A DNA stretch of 64,000 nucleotides from Rothia sp035916755. GTDB taxonomy: Bacteria > Actinomycetota > Actinomycetes > Actinomycetales > Micrococcaceae. Positions 50,341-58,786 of this stretch are shown in pieces. A model generated the notes under the pieces. That model was not told the DNA's origin, searched no databases, and saw only the letters and a program-made list of their open reading frames with translations. The position numbers were made by a program, and so were the translations under genes. How positions within the stretch are numbered: the first letter of the stretch is position 1; each line of letters begins with the position of its first letter. Location of the stretch: assembly GCF_035916755.1 (NCBI RefSeq), contig NZ_JAYWIX010000006.1, positions 1 through 64,000 on the forward strand. The letters are read 5' to 3'.

Positions 50341-50646
50341 GTGGGATATATTCCCCTACCCGTCCGCCGGGCCCAACGCACTATGGGCGAGCAGCTAAGA
50401 ACCCAGCGCAAACTTTTGGGCCTTACCGCCCAGATGGTAGCGGAACGTGCTGGAACCACGGTGGTGACCCTGCGAAAAATTGAGTCGGGTCAGCCGGTGC
50501 GCTCTGATATTTTGCTGACGGTTTTGAAGGTCCTAGGAATGCTAGACAGTGTTGTCACCGCAACTGACCCCTACCAGACCGATGTAGGCAAGCTCCGCGC
50601 CAACGAGAAACTGCCCAAGGTGGTGAGGCGGCGCAATGAACCCTAA
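50341..50646 (+). CDS. hipB: HipB-like antitoxin (XRE helix-turn-helix)
   Basis: The 101-residue protein has an XRE-type helix-turn-helix ('GEQLRTQRKLLGLTAQMVAERAGTTVVTLRKIESGQPVRSDILLTVLKVLG'). It starts with GTG at 50341 after GGGAGG and overlaps hipA by 11 nt. It should neutralise HipA and repress the operon at the upstream palindrome. The pair is inserted between paaH and the thioesterase/paaZ genes. Confidence 0.85.
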   Translation: MGYIPLPVRRAQRTMGEQLRTQRKLLGLTAQMVAERAGTTVVTLRKIESGQPVRSDILLTVLKVLGMLDSVVTATDPYQTDVGKLRANEKLPKVVRRRNEP

Positions 50647-51841
50647 AATTACCGTAACAACTTTCATCGGCAGTCAAGAGGTAACCGCAGGGCACCTCTA
50701 TCCCGACTACCGCACAGGGGTTTTTTCTTACACCACAGATTACCTTTCACAGCCGCGCGCCTTTGCTTTAGCACCCTCACTGCCTCTTGTATCGGGCCCT
50801 CAGGCCTTCCAGGGATTAGGCCCTTTATCCGATAGTGCACCTGACCGCTGGGGGCGCAAGCTTCTGCAAAGAGCCGCCGGTAAGACCAGCCTGGGAGAAT
50901 ATGACTATCTCCTCGGGGTCAATGACGCAGGGCGGCAGGGGGCTACAAGGTTTTGGCGTGAGGGCGTGGTTCAGACAGCAGATGGGGCAGGGGTCCCTGC
51001 CGAAGTGGATCTACCCCAGCTCCTATCAATAGCAGACGCGGTAGAACAGAATTTCCCTGATATTCCGGATGTGCAGACCCGTCGACTCTTTAGGGCGACC
51101 GGCTCCCTGGGGGGTGCTCGGCCTAAGGCAAATATAAAGATTAATGACCAGTTGTGGTTGGCTAAGTTTCCTAAGCCCATTGGGGATGAGTGGGACATTA
51201 TGGGCTGGGAGTTCACCGCACGGTCCCTGCAAGAGAAGGTTGGCATTGCCGTGCCACAGGGGCGGACTCTTACCATCACTGATGAGGCGGGGAGCTCTCG
51301 ACGGGTTTACCTCCAAAGACGGTTCGACCGCACCTTGCAAGGAGCACGTATTCCTTATATTTCTGCTATGACTGCACTTGAAGCTCAGGATGGTGACGGG
51401 GGCGACTGGGTAGATTTGCTTGAGTTCGCACGCGAAAATGGCGCCAACACTCAGGAGCTGTGGCGCCGTCTGGCTTTTGGCTATCTGGTGGGCAATACTG
51501 ACGATCACCTGCGAAACCACGGTTTCTTGTATAGCTCTGGCTCTTGGGAGTTAGCTCCCAGTTTTGATGTCAACCCGACACCTGATGACGTTTTCCATCA
51601 GCTATCACTGTACGGCTCAGAGGACTACACCCTTGATGAAGTTCTTGATCGGGAGATACTTAGTCTTTGTGGGCTGACTGAAGCTAAAGCAAAGCGCTGG
51701 CTACAGGCGGTAGGGCCGGTCCTTGAAGGGGCTATTCCTGAGGCTAGAAAGAATGGCCTTGATGCCCATAGTGTAAGTATCATGGAGCCTCGTTTTATGC
51801 ACGCTCGTGAAGAGCTTAGGGGCTTCTACGACTACAGCTAG
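50636..51841 (+). CDS. hipA: HipA-like Ser/Thr kinase toxin
   Basis: The 401-residue protein has the HipA N1 domain ('GVFSYTTDYLSQPRAFALAPSLPL'), the Gly-rich 'RATGSLGGARPKANIKINDQLWLAKFPK', and the kinase active-site block 'YLVGNTDDHLRNHGFLYSSGSWELAPSFDVNPTP' (catalytic Asp in NTDDHLRN and metal-binding Asp in SFDVNP). HipA phosphorylates a tRNA synthetase (GltX in E. coli) and induces growth arrest. Overlap with hipB indicates an intact toxin-antitoxin pair. Confidence 0.92.
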   Translation: MNPKITVTTFIGSQEVTAGHLYPDYRTGVFSYTTDYLSQPRAFALAPSLPLVSGPQAFQGLGPLSDSAPDRWGRKLLQRAAGKTSLGEYDYLLGVNDAGRQGATRFWREGVVQTADGAGVPAEVDLPQLLSIADAVEQNFPDIPDVQTRRLFRATGSLGGARPKANIKINDQLWLAKFPKPIGDEWDIMGWEFTARSLQEKVGIAVPQGRTLTITDEAGSSRRVYLQRRFDRTLQGARIPYISAMTALEAQDGDGGDWVDLLEFARENGANTQELWRRLAFGYLVGNTDDHLRNHGFLYSSGSWELAPSFDVNPTPDDVFHQLSLYGSEDYTLDEVLDREILSLCGLTEAKAKRWLQAVGPVLEGAIPEARKNGLDAHSVSIMEPRFMHAREELRGFYDYS

Positions 51842-51850
51842 ACCTTGCTA

Positions 51851-52011
51851 TGAGGCTTATTCATAAGGGTCTTGCATGCTCACGCTGGATGGAGCCCAGC
51901 AGATTCCGAGCGAGCGAGGAAGTAAATCTGCGGGCGGAATAGGCGTAAGCCTGACCCTCTCGCCTGGTTCGCTGTGAGCATGCTTCGCCGACCCCTTATG
52001 AATAAACCTCA
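51851..52011. mobile_element. MITE-like element with IS5-type ends (~161 bp)
   Basis: Left end TGAGGCTTATTCATAAGG and right end CCTTATGAATAAACCTCA are inverted repeats (one mismatch), and the inverted symmetry continues inward (GCATGCTCAC / GTGAGCATGC). The outer TGAGGCTTATTCA equals the right end of the IS5-family element at 356-376, suggesting it can be mobilised by that transposase. No ORF inside. Confidence 0.75.
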
Positions 52012-52024
52012 CCTTTTGAATAAC

Positions 52025-52048
52025 CCTCTATATCTACAGAGATAGAGG
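52025..52048. repeat. 24-bp hairpin beside the MITE
   Basis: CCTCTAT-a-TCT-ac-AGA-g-ATAGAGG, perfect except for one central mismatch pair. No T tract. Function unknown. Confidence 0.5.
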
Positions 52049-52170
52049 ATAATAGAAATGCGGACCCACCCAATATTTACATTGGATACCGGGTCCAGCT
52101 TCTTTTAAAGGTAATCTGACTCATTGGGAATACTCTTGTCGAAATTTGCCCTCTTGAGTAGAATTTTTCC

Positions 52171-52857
52171 ATGAGTAATAAAACTGGAACGCAGACGCGT
52201 CGCGAAGAAGAAATAGCCTTTCTTGCAATTGAAAATATTCTTGATGTTGATATATATCTGGCAGATTCTGGTGGGGGAAATAGTAGGCCGGATGGAGAAT
52301 GGCGAGACCCTGCTAATGATTTTTTAAATATATTAGAAGTGACTTCTCCCGATGAAACCGAGTTGATGAGAAACATGTTTATTGCTGCGCGAGATGGGAA
52401 AAATCATATCGAATCTGGATTTCTTGGGAGTGACTGGGGTATGCTTCATGAGAATATTAATGAAATGTTGTCTGAGGGGTGGGTTGTGAAAAATGTTGAA
52501 AAACTTCGTATGGCGAAAGCTGATAGAAGGCACCTTTATCTTTATGGTCGTGGCATGAAATATCGGGATTGGTTTAATCGCCTTTGTCGCTGGGAGCCTG
52601 ATTTTCAAGATGAGCCTTTGTTGCCTGTGGATATACCTAAAGGGATTGACCGTATCTGGTTTCAAGCTGGGAGTGCTCAAAAGGAGCCCGGCGCTGAATT
52701 CACAACTTGGGTGGCCTGGTATGATCCTGATTCAGGCTGGGGTTATAAGTCTATTGTTATAGATGAACGTTTTTTACCAAGCCCTCGACCCAATTTGAGA
52801 GGAGGATTTTTGAATATAAAACGCGTGCCTAAAAATAGAATTTCAATAGATAATTAG
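52171..52857 (+). CDS. AT-rich orphan protein, 228 aa
   Basis: A cytoplasmic-looking protein with no signal or membrane segment. Around residues 30-57 it has 'ADSGGGNSRPDGEWRDPAND' followed by 'FLNILEVTSPDE', an arrangement that could be a variant PD-(D/E)xK nuclease core (PD...EVT). The C-terminus is Trp-rich (FTTWVAWYDPDSGWGYKS). I recognise no family. Codon use is clearly AT-rich compared with the flanking paa genes, which with the adjacent MITE and hipBA marks recent insertion. The ribosome-binding site is weak. Confidence 0.65.
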   Translation: MSNKTGTQTRREEEIAFLAIENILDVDIYLADSGGGNSRPDGEWRDPANDFLNILEVTSPDETELMRNMFIAARDGKNHIESGFLGSDWGMLHENINEMLSEGWVVKNVEKLRMAKADRRHLYLYGRGMKYRDWFNRLCRWEPDFQDEPLLPVDIPKGIDRIWFQAGSAQKEPGAEFTTWVAWYDPDSGWGYKSIVIDERFLPSPRPNLRGGFLNIKRVPKNRISIDN

Positions 52858-52915
52858 AATACTCAAAATAAGCCTTGTTTGAAATTTGGTAAAATATATT
52901 TTTTAAAATAATCTT

Positions 52916-53344
52916 CTATTTAATAAAATTGGTAATCCGCAGGGTGCAGAGCCGGGCCCCGGTTTCCTCGTGGGTAATCAGCACCTCGTGGGTGGTCAGC
53001 GATCTACCCAGGTGAATAGCAGATGCCGTGGCCCGCACCGTGCCGGTCTTCGATGACTTATGGTGGGTGGCGTTCACGTCCACACCCACCGCAACCCTAC
53101 CCATGGACGAGGCATGAATGACCGCGGCCCAGGAGCCTACAGCCTCCCCCAGGGCCAGCATGGCACCCCCGTGCAGCAGGCCCAGGGACTGGCGGTTGCC
53201 CTCCACCGGCATGGTGGCCACGACCCGCTCGGCGGACTCTTCGAGCACCTGCACGCCCATCTTTTCGTCTAGCTCACCCAGGGTGATTTTCCAGAGTTCG
53301 ACCTGCCCATCAGCCTCCTGGCCGGTGGCTACTTGCTCGCCCAT
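52916..53344 (-). CDS. PaaI-type hotdog thioesterase, copy 1
   Basis: The 142-residue hotdog-fold protein has 'RQSLGLLHGGAMLALGEAVGSWAAV' (the HGG and catalytic acidic residue of PaaI/YbgC-type thioesterases) and 'VGVDVNATHHKSSKTGTVRATASAIHLGRSL'. It hydrolyses acyl-CoA, and near paa genes it may rescue CoA from dead-end phenylacetyl-type thioesters. ATG at 53344 has GGAAAGGA upstream. It is divergent from paaZ, sharing the gap that holds a PaaR-type box. Confidence 0.85.
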   Translation of the reverse strand: MGEQVATGQEADGQVELWKITLGELDEKMGVQVLEESAERVVATMPVEGNRQSLGLLHGGAMLALGEAVGSWAAVIHASSMGRVAVGVDVNATHHKSSKTGTVRATASAIHLGRSLTTHEVLITHEETGARLCTLRITNFIK

Positions 53345-53421
53345 GAGCGTCCTTTCCGCCCTGTTCCTCAAGAGGTGCAAGGCTTTTCTTCACCTGTGAT
53401 GTGAACTATAGTTTATACCAA

Positions 53422-53443
53422 TAACTGAACGCTCGGTCATTTA
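53422..53443. promoter_or_regulatory. PaaR-type box between the thioesterase and paaZ
   Basis: TAACTGAACGCTCGGTCATTTA, ending 33 nt before the paaZ ATG. It is nearly symmetric (TGAACG-CT-CGGTCA) and aligns with the boxes at 47361 and 58787. Confidence 0.65.
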
Positions 53444-53475
53444 TTTCCGGGCTTCCCAACAGTAAGGATTTCTCA

Positions 53476-55557
53476 ATGACGAGCACCCCCACACTGGTCC
53501 CCAGCTTCATCAAGGGCTCCTGGTGGACCCCGGAAAACCCCACCTCTTCCCAGGACGTCCTCAACGCCATCACCGGCAAGCCCATCTACCGGGTATCCAC
53601 CGAGGGACTCGACACCGCAGGGTCCATTGACTATGCCCGTACCACCGGCCAGGCCAATCTGGGCAAGCTCACCTTCCACGACCGTGCCCTCATCATCAAG
53701 CAGCTGGCCCAGTACCTCACCGAGCACAAGACCGAGCTCTACGAGCTTTCCTTCGCCACCGGCGCCACCCAGCGTGACCACTACATCGACGTGGACGGCG
53801 GCATCGGCACCCTCTTCACCTTCTCTTCCAAGGGCCGCCGCGAACTACCCAACTCCCGCGTCATGATCGACGGCAACGTCGAGCAGCTCTCCCGCGACGG
53901 CTCCTTCATCGGTGAGCACATCTACACCAGCCTGCCCGGGGTGGCCGTTGAGATTAACGCCTTCAACTTCCCCATCTGGGGCATGCTTGAGAAGTTCGCC
54001 CCGGCCTTTATCGCCGGCATGCCCACCATCGTCAAACCCGCCACCCCCACCGGCTATGTCACCGAGGCAACCGTGCGCCTCATGCTGGATTCGGGTCTGC
54101 TGCCCGAGGGCTCCCTACAGCTGATTTCTGGTTCAGCCCGCGATCTGCTGGACTACCTGGACTACCGTGACCACGTCGCCTTTACCGGTTCTGCCGCCAC
54201 CGCCCACACCCTGCGTCAACACCCCAGCGTGCAGACCAAGGGCCTGCACTTTACCGCCGAAACCGACTCCCTGAACGCCGCTATTCTGGGCCCGGACGCC
54301 ACCGCTGATACCCCCGAGTTTGAGGCCTTTATCAAGTCGGTCATGGTGGAAATGACCGCTAAGGCAGGCCAGAAGTGCACCGCTATCCGCCGCGTCCTGG
54401 TGCCCGCCGGGCGCTCCGCTGAGGTCGTTGAGGCCCTGGCGGGCAAGATTTCCGGACGCGTGGTGGTCGGCGACCCGCGCGAGGAGGGCGTGACCATGGG
54501 TTCGCTGGCCTCCCCCGAGCAGAAAGCCGAGGTTGAAAAGGCTGTGACCCGCCTGGTGGAGGCTGGCGGTACGATTGCCTTCCGCGGCGAAGCCCCCGAG
54601 GGCCCCTCCTTCTACCCGGTCACGGTGCTGACCTTTGAGGACGCCCGCACCCCCGAGGTTCATTCCGTTGAGGCTTTCGGCCCGGTAACCTCCATTCTGG
54701 AGTACACCGACCTAGCCGAGGCTGTTGAGCTGGCCGCCTTGGGCAAGGGCTCCCTGGTGGCTACGGTCTGCACCCACGATAATGGCACCGCCTCCCAGCT
54801 GGCCCTGGGCATTGCCGCCCACCACGGCCGCGTCCTGGTGCTGGACCGCGAGGACGCCAAGACCTCAACCGGCCACGGCTCCCCCGTGCCCCACCTGGTG
54901 CATGGTGGCCCCGGCCGTGCTGGTGGCGGTGAGGAACTCGGTGGTGTGCGCGCCGTGAAGCACTACATGCAGCGCACCGCCATTCAGGGCTCTCCCAATA
55001 AGCTCACTGCCCTGACCGGGGTGTGGCACCCCGGGGCGGACGCCGCAACCGTCACCCGCGCCCAGGTAGAGTCGGGCGAGGGTGTGCATCCCTTCCGCAA
55101 GTCTCTGGACGAGCTGGCTATCGGCGACCAGTTCGCTTCTGACCTGCGTGAGGTCAAGCTACAAGACATCACCGATTTCGCCAACGAGACCGGGGATCAG
55201 TTCTACGCCCACACCGACGAGGAGGCTGCGGCAGCTAACCCCTTCTTCCCCCGCCGCGTGGCCCACGGCTACCTGCTGGTCTCGTGGGCCGCCGGGCTCT
55301 TCGTTGACCCGGCTCCGGGCCCGGTGCTGGCTAACTACGGCCTGGAGAACCTGCGCTTTATCACCCCGGTCACCTACGATGATTCGATTCGCGTGACTCT
55401 TACCGCCAAGAAGATTACCCCGCGCGTGACCGACGAGTACGGCGAGGTCACCTGGGACGCGGTGCTACACAACCAGAGGGACGAAATCGTCGCCACCTAC
55501 GATGTGCTGACCCTGGTGGCCAAGACCTGGCCTATGACTGAGGCTGACGCCAGCTAA
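53476..55557 (+). CDS. paaZ: Bifunctional oxepin-CoA hydrolase / semialdehyde dehydrogenase PaaZ
   Basis: The 693-residue fusion has an N-terminal ALDH domain (Glu in 'LHFTAETDSLNAAIL', catalytic Cys301 in 'KAGQKCTAIRRVLVP') and a C-terminal MaoC-like hydratase (from about residue 540: 'FANETGDQFYAHTDEEAAAANPFFPRRVAHGYLLVSW'). PaaZ opens the oxepin-CoA ring and oxidises the resulting aldehyde, giving 3-oxo-5,6-dehydrosuberyl-CoA. Length and order fit full-length PaaZ. Its stop overlaps the stop of the convergent MOSC gene by 4 nt. Confidence 0.95.
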   Translation: MTSTPTLVPSFIKGSWWTPENPTSSQDVLNAITGKPIYRVSTEGLDTAGSIDYARTTGQANLGKLTFHDRALIIKQLAQYLTEHKTELYELSFATGATQRDHYIDVDGGIGTLFTFSSKGRRELPNSRVMIDGNVEQLSRDGSFIGEHIYTSLPGVAVEINAFNFPIWGMLEKFAPAFIAGMPTIVKPATPTGYVTEATVRLMLDSGLLPEGSLQLISGSARDLLDYLDYRDHVAFTGSAATAHTLRQHPSVQTKGLHFTAETDSLNAAILGPDATADTPEFEAFIKSVMVEMTAKAGQKCTAIRRVLVPAGRSAEVVEALAGKISGRVVVGDPREEGVTMGSLASPEQKAEVEKAVTRLVEAGGTIAFRGEAPEGPSFYPVTVLTFEDARTPEVHSVEAFGPVTSILEYTDLAEAVELAALGKGSLVATVCTHDNGTASQLALGIAAHHGRVLVLDREDAKTSTGHGSPVPHLVHGGPGRAGGGEELGGVRAVKHYMQRTAIQGSPNKLTALTGVWHPGADAATVTRAQVESGEGVHPFRKSLDELAIGDQFASDLREVKLQDITDFANETGDQFYAHTDEEAAAANPFFPRRVAHGYLLVSWAAGLFVDPAPGPVLANYGLENLRFITPVTYDDSIRVTLTAKKITPRVTDEYGEVTWDAVLHNQRDEIVATYDVLTLVAKTWPMTEADAS

Positions 55558-56246
55558 CGCCCCAGTTTAGCCAGTAGCCGGTCGTGGTAGAAGGGCGGGT
55601 AGCAACTTGCTTCCACCACGGCCTGCATGGCAGCACGGTCACCCATAGCAGCTGCAAAGGCCTGCCCCATAGTCACCCCGTGGTCGGGGGCAGGCAGAAA
55701 AGTAATAGTATCCCCGGCGGTGATGGTGCCTGGCTGGATAACGCGCAAGTAGGCGCCGGCGTCCTGACGCTCAGTAAAGGTTTTTACCCAGCCTTTTTGA
55801 CCCAGCCAGTCGGCAAAGGTGCGGCAGGGCTGGCGCGGTACCGACACCTCAAGCACAGCCGTGCCTACCGCTAGGCGCTGGTTGATGAGAACCCGGCTCC
55901 AGGTAATACCCTCGGTGGTTAGGTTCTCACCGAACTGCCCGTTACCCAAGGGAGCACCTAAGCGCTCGGCCCAGTAATCCAATTCTTCCCAAGAAAAGGC
56001 ATAAACCGCCTTGTCAGCACCGCCGTGGTGCTTGGCATCCCCCACAAAATCTCCGCTCACGCCGGAGCCGTTGCCGTAGCCGGGCGCCGGGGCAAAAACC
56101 TCCAGCGAATCTACCGGCTGCTTATTGATGCCGGTAGTACCCTTACCGGTCGGGCTGGACATTTCTGCCCCGCGATTGGTGGAGCGGACGCGCGCCCCCG
56201 CCGGGCTTAGGCCAGGAAAGGTAGGTGCGGAGTGGGTTTCAGTCAT
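55554..56246 (-). CDS. MOSC domain protein (YiiM-like)
   Basis: A 230-residue protein with the YiiM-type MOSC pattern: 'GINKQPVDSLEVFAPAPGYGNGSGVSGDFVGDAKHHGGADKAVYAFSWEELDYW', 'GQFGENLTTEGI' and 'VSVPRQPCRTFADWLG' containing the conserved Cys. MOSC proteins bind molybdenum cofactor; YiiM reduces N-hydroxylated compounds. It is unrelated to phenylacetate and lies in the paa region by chance or as a Moco-linked side function. ATG at 56246 chosen. Confidence 0.9.
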   Translation of the reverse strand: MTETHSAPTFPGLSPAGARVRSTNRGAEMSSPTGKGTTGINKQPVDSLEVFAPAPGYGNGSGVSGDFVGDAKHHGGADKAVYAFSWEELDYWAERLGAPLGNGQFGENLTTEGITWSRVLINQRLAVGTAVLEVSVPRQPCRTFADWLGQKGWVKTFTERQDAGAYLRVIQPGTITAGDTITFLPAPDHGVTMGQAFAAAMGDRAAMQAVVEASCYPPFYHDRLLAKLGR

Positions 56247-56271
56247 AGGTCTACGATACCCTGCACCAGCT

Positions 56272-56883
56272 CTAGGGGCGGGGGCCTGCCGCAATCCCCC
56301 TAAAGGCCATATCCACCACGGTGTCGGCCAGGGCCTCAACATCGCCGCCGCGGGCCGGGTCGTACCAGACCGCCAGGGAGTTAATCATGCCGAAAATCAG
56401 GCGGGCCAGGGTGCGGGCGTCCGCGCTCTGCCGCACCTGCCCAGCCTGCTGGGCAGCATCCACCAGGGCCGCCAGGCGGCCGGTCAGGGCCCGGCGCTTA
56501 TCGAGAGCAGCCTGCTGGGCCGGGGAATTACCGCGCAAACGCAGTAGCAGGGTCACATAGGGCAGGTGCTCAGCCAGCACAAACACAGTCTGGCGCACCA
56601 CAAATTCAAGCCGCTCGCGGGCGTCCGCCTCTAAACTCTCGCCAGCCTCAAATACCTCGTCAAGGGCATCGAGGGCACGGTCGAGGGCGATGCGTAAAAT
56701 CTCTTCTTTGCTGGTCACGTGGTGGTAGATAGCGCTCTTGGTCAGCCCCAGGCGCTTAGCGAGCATATCCATGCTGGTGGCGTCGTAGCCGTGCTCGTTG
56801 AAGACCTCTACGGCCAGGCGCAGTACCTCTTGGCGGTCATAGCCGGGGCGGCCGCGCTTGGCGGGCTGGGACTGAGTGCTCAC
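56272..56883 (-). CDS. paaR: TetR family regulator, PaaR-type
   Basis: The 203-residue protein has a TetR helix-turn-helix ('GRPGYDRQEVLRLAVEVFNEHGYDATSMDMLAKRLGLTKSAIYHHVTSKEEIL') of the PaaR type that represses actinobacterial paa genes and responds to phenylacetyl-CoA. The Arg-Gly-Arg-Pro start is typical. Its gene lies between paaZ and paaK. The four matching boxes in the region are its likely targets; none is seen directly before paaR itself. Confidence 0.85.
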   Translation of the reverse strand: MSTQSQPAKRGRPGYDRQEVLRLAVEVFNEHGYDATSMDMLAKRLGLTKSAIYHHVTSKEEILRIALDRALDALDEVFEAGESLEADARERLEFVVRQTVFVLAEHLPYVTLLLRLRGNSPAQQAALDKRRALTGRLAALVDAAQQAGQVRQSADARTLARLIFGMINSLAVWYDPARGGDVEALADTVVDMAFRGIAAGPRP

Positions 56884-56888
56884 AGCAT

Positions 56889-56918
56889 CTTCCTCTCACA
56901 CACGGGTAGGGAGCCCCC
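56889..56918. terminator. Stem-loop between paaK and paaR
   Basis: GTAGGGAGC...GCTCCCTAC with a short loop, downstream of paaK on the minus strand and just upstream of paaR. A second stem (AAACCT...AGGTTT) lies nearer to paaK. Likely paaK terminator. Confidence 0.5.
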
Positions 56919-56967
56919 GCACAGGAGCTCCCTACATGCTAACAAACCTGCCTGCAGGCGAGTAGGT

Positions 56968-58341
56968 TTATTCGTTGCCTTTGGGCTTGTTGCGGTAGTC
57001 GTAGATACGGCGAATCTTGCCGACGGAGCGGGGCAGGACGTCCGGGTCCAGCACCTCGATACGGCAGGTGGAGCCGATTTTGGTCTTGATATCGTGCAGC
57101 AGACGCTTACCGGCCTCTTCGGCGGCTTCCAGGGTGAACTCTTCGCGGCGTTCGATGCGCACGGTCATTTCGTCCATGCGGCCGGGGCGGGTCAGTTCCA
57201 AGGCAAAGTGGGGCGACAGCTCGGGCTGCTGCAGGGCCAGCTCTTCAACCTGGGAGGGGAAGAGGTTGACGCCGCGCAGGATAATCATGTCGTCGCTTCG
57301 GCCGGTGATACGACCCAGACGGCGGTGGCCGGGGCGGGCAGTGCCGGGCAGCAGGCGGGTGAGGTCGTGGGTGCGGTAGCGGATAATGGGCAGGGCTTCC
57401 TTGGTCAGGGAGGTAAAGACCAGTTCGCCGGGGCGGCCCAGATCGAGCACGGTGTCGTCGAAGGGGTCGATAATTTCGGGGCGGAAGTGGTCTTCCCAGA
57501 TGTGGGAGCCATCCTGCGATTCAAAGGACTCACCAGCCACACCGGGGCCCATGACCTCAGACAGGCCATAGATATCGCAGGCCTTAAGGGTGCCGAAGGT
57601 GACCTCGATTTCGCGGCGCATTTCCTCGGTCCAAGGCTCAGCACCCAGAACAGCGGTCTTGAGAGAGGTTTCCTTGGGGTCTATGCCCAGCTTGCGGAAG
57701 GCGTCGGCGATGGTCAGCAGGTAGGTGGGGGTGGAGAGAATCGCGTCGGGCTCAAAGTCGCGAATGAGCTGAACCTGCTTTTCGGTCTGGCCGCCAGACA
57801 TAGGAATGACGGCCGCACCCAGACGTTCAGCACCGTAGTGGGCACCCAGGCCGCCGGTGAAGAGGCCGTAGCCGTAGGCGTTGTGTACCTTATAACCGGG
57901 CTTGATGCCTGAGAAGCGGAAGCAGCGGGCTACCAGGGCGCTCCAGGTGGCGATGTCGTTTTCGGTGTAGCCCACGACGGTGGGCTGGCCGGTGGTACCC
58001 GAGGACGCGTGGATGCGGCGCACATCGCTCATGGGTACGGCAAAGGCCTTGAAGGGGTAGGCCTTCCGCAGGAATTCTTTGTCGGTGTAGGGGAAGAGCT
58101 TGAGGTCGTCAAGCTCTTTGAAGTCACCGGGGTGTACGCCGTGCTCGTCGTAGAGTTCCTTGTAGGCGGGTACGTTTTCGTAGGCGTAGTGCAGAGTCCA
58201 GCGCAGGCGCTCGAACTGGAGGGCCTCAATCTGGTCGCGGCTCATCAGCTCCTCGGGGTCCGGGGCGCCGGGGTCTGCGGCTCGGGGGGCCGGGGTGTAG
58301 GGGTTTTCTACGCTGCAAGAGGGGGCCTTGTAGGTGCTCAT
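56968..58341 (-). CDS. paaK: Phenylacetate-CoA ligase
   Basis: The 457-residue AMP-forming ligase has the P-loop 'IHASSGTTGQPTVVGYT', 'YGYGLFTGGLGAHYGAERLGAAVIPMSGG', 'YGLSEVMGPGVA' and the C-terminal 'GRSDDMIILRGVNLFPSQVEELAL' block of PaaK. It activates phenylacetate to phenylacetyl-CoA with ATP, the first step and the source of the inducer of PaaR. Its ATG overlaps the paaI stop (ATGA), so the two are co-translated. Confidence 0.96.
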   Translation of the reverse strand: MSTYKAPSCSVENPYTPAPRAADPGAPDPEELMSRDQIEALQFERLRWTLHYAYENVPAYKELYDEHGVHPGDFKELDDLKLFPYTDKEFLRKAYPFKAFAVPMSDVRRIHASSGTTGQPTVVGYTENDIATWSALVARCFRFSGIKPGYKVHNAYGYGLFTGGLGAHYGAERLGAAVIPMSGGQTEKQVQLIRDFEPDAILSTPTYLLTIADAFRKLGIDPKETSLKTAVLGAEPWTEEMRREIEVTFGTLKACDIYGLSEVMGPGVAGESFESQDGSHIWEDHFRPEIIDPFDDTVLDLGRPGELVFTSLTKEALPIIRYRTHDLTRLLPGTARPGHRRLGRITGRSDDMIILRGVNLFPSQVEELALQQPELSPHFALELTRPGRMDEMTVRIERREEFTLEAAEEAGKRLLHDIKTKIGSTCRIEVLDPDVLPRSVGKIRRIYDYRNKPKGNE

Positions 58342-58769
58342 GCCTGGTGTCCTTCCGTGGCTGTTGGGGGCTTGATGGAGCGGCCACGACCGCGGAACTC
58401 GGCGATGAGCTTGTCTCCGCAGGTGACGGTCACATCAACGATGCTGTTGCGCCCGTACTGTGCTGTGAGGTTCGCTTCTGCTCGTAGGGTTTGCCCTTCG
58501 TAGGCTGAGGCGATGTAGTTAACGTCAACGCCTGCCCCCACAGTGATGCTCTGGGCGTAGAGCTCGGGGTCACTGTGGTTGCAGGCGAGGGCGAAGGCGG
58601 TGTCTGCAAAGGCGAAGGTCATACCACCGTGGATGATGCCGAAGCCGTTGACCATCTCATGCTTGATGTCCATTTCGATGATGGCGTGGCCCAGCTGGGC
58701 GGTGAGCACGCGAATGCCCATCCAGTCGCTGGCGTGATCGCGTTCAAGCATGGGGTGGGTTGCGCTCAC
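58338..58769 (-). CDS. paaI: Hydroxyphenylacetyl-CoA thioesterase PaaI
   Basis: A 143-residue hotdog thioesterase of the PaaI type: 'NGFGIIHGGMTFAFADTAFALACN' with the HGG and catalytic Asp, and 'GAGVDVNYIASAYEGQTLRAEANL'. PaaI removes dead-end hydroxyphenylacetyl-CoA and frees CoA. GTG at 58769, with GGAGG 6 nt upstream, was chosen over ATG 58796, because that ATG lies inside the PaaR-type box (58787-58807). It overlaps paaK by 4 nt. Confidence 0.92.
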   Translation of the reverse strand: MSATHPMLERDHASDWMGIRVLTAQLGHAIIEMDIKHEMVNGFGIIHGGMTFAFADTAFALACNHSDPELYAQSITVGAGVDVNYIASAYEGQTLRAEANLTAQYGRNSIVDVTVTCGDKLIAEFRGRGRSIKPPTATEGHQA

Positions 58770-58786
58770 TGTGCCTCCAAAGTATT

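Larger units (their letters stand above)
51842..52170. other. Gene-free interval after hipA
   Basis: About 330 nt. It is occupied mainly by the MITE-like element at 51851-52011 and a small hairpin at 52025-52048; the remaining AT-rich ~120 nt precede the orphan gene at 52171. I see no credible ORF. Confidence 0.6.
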
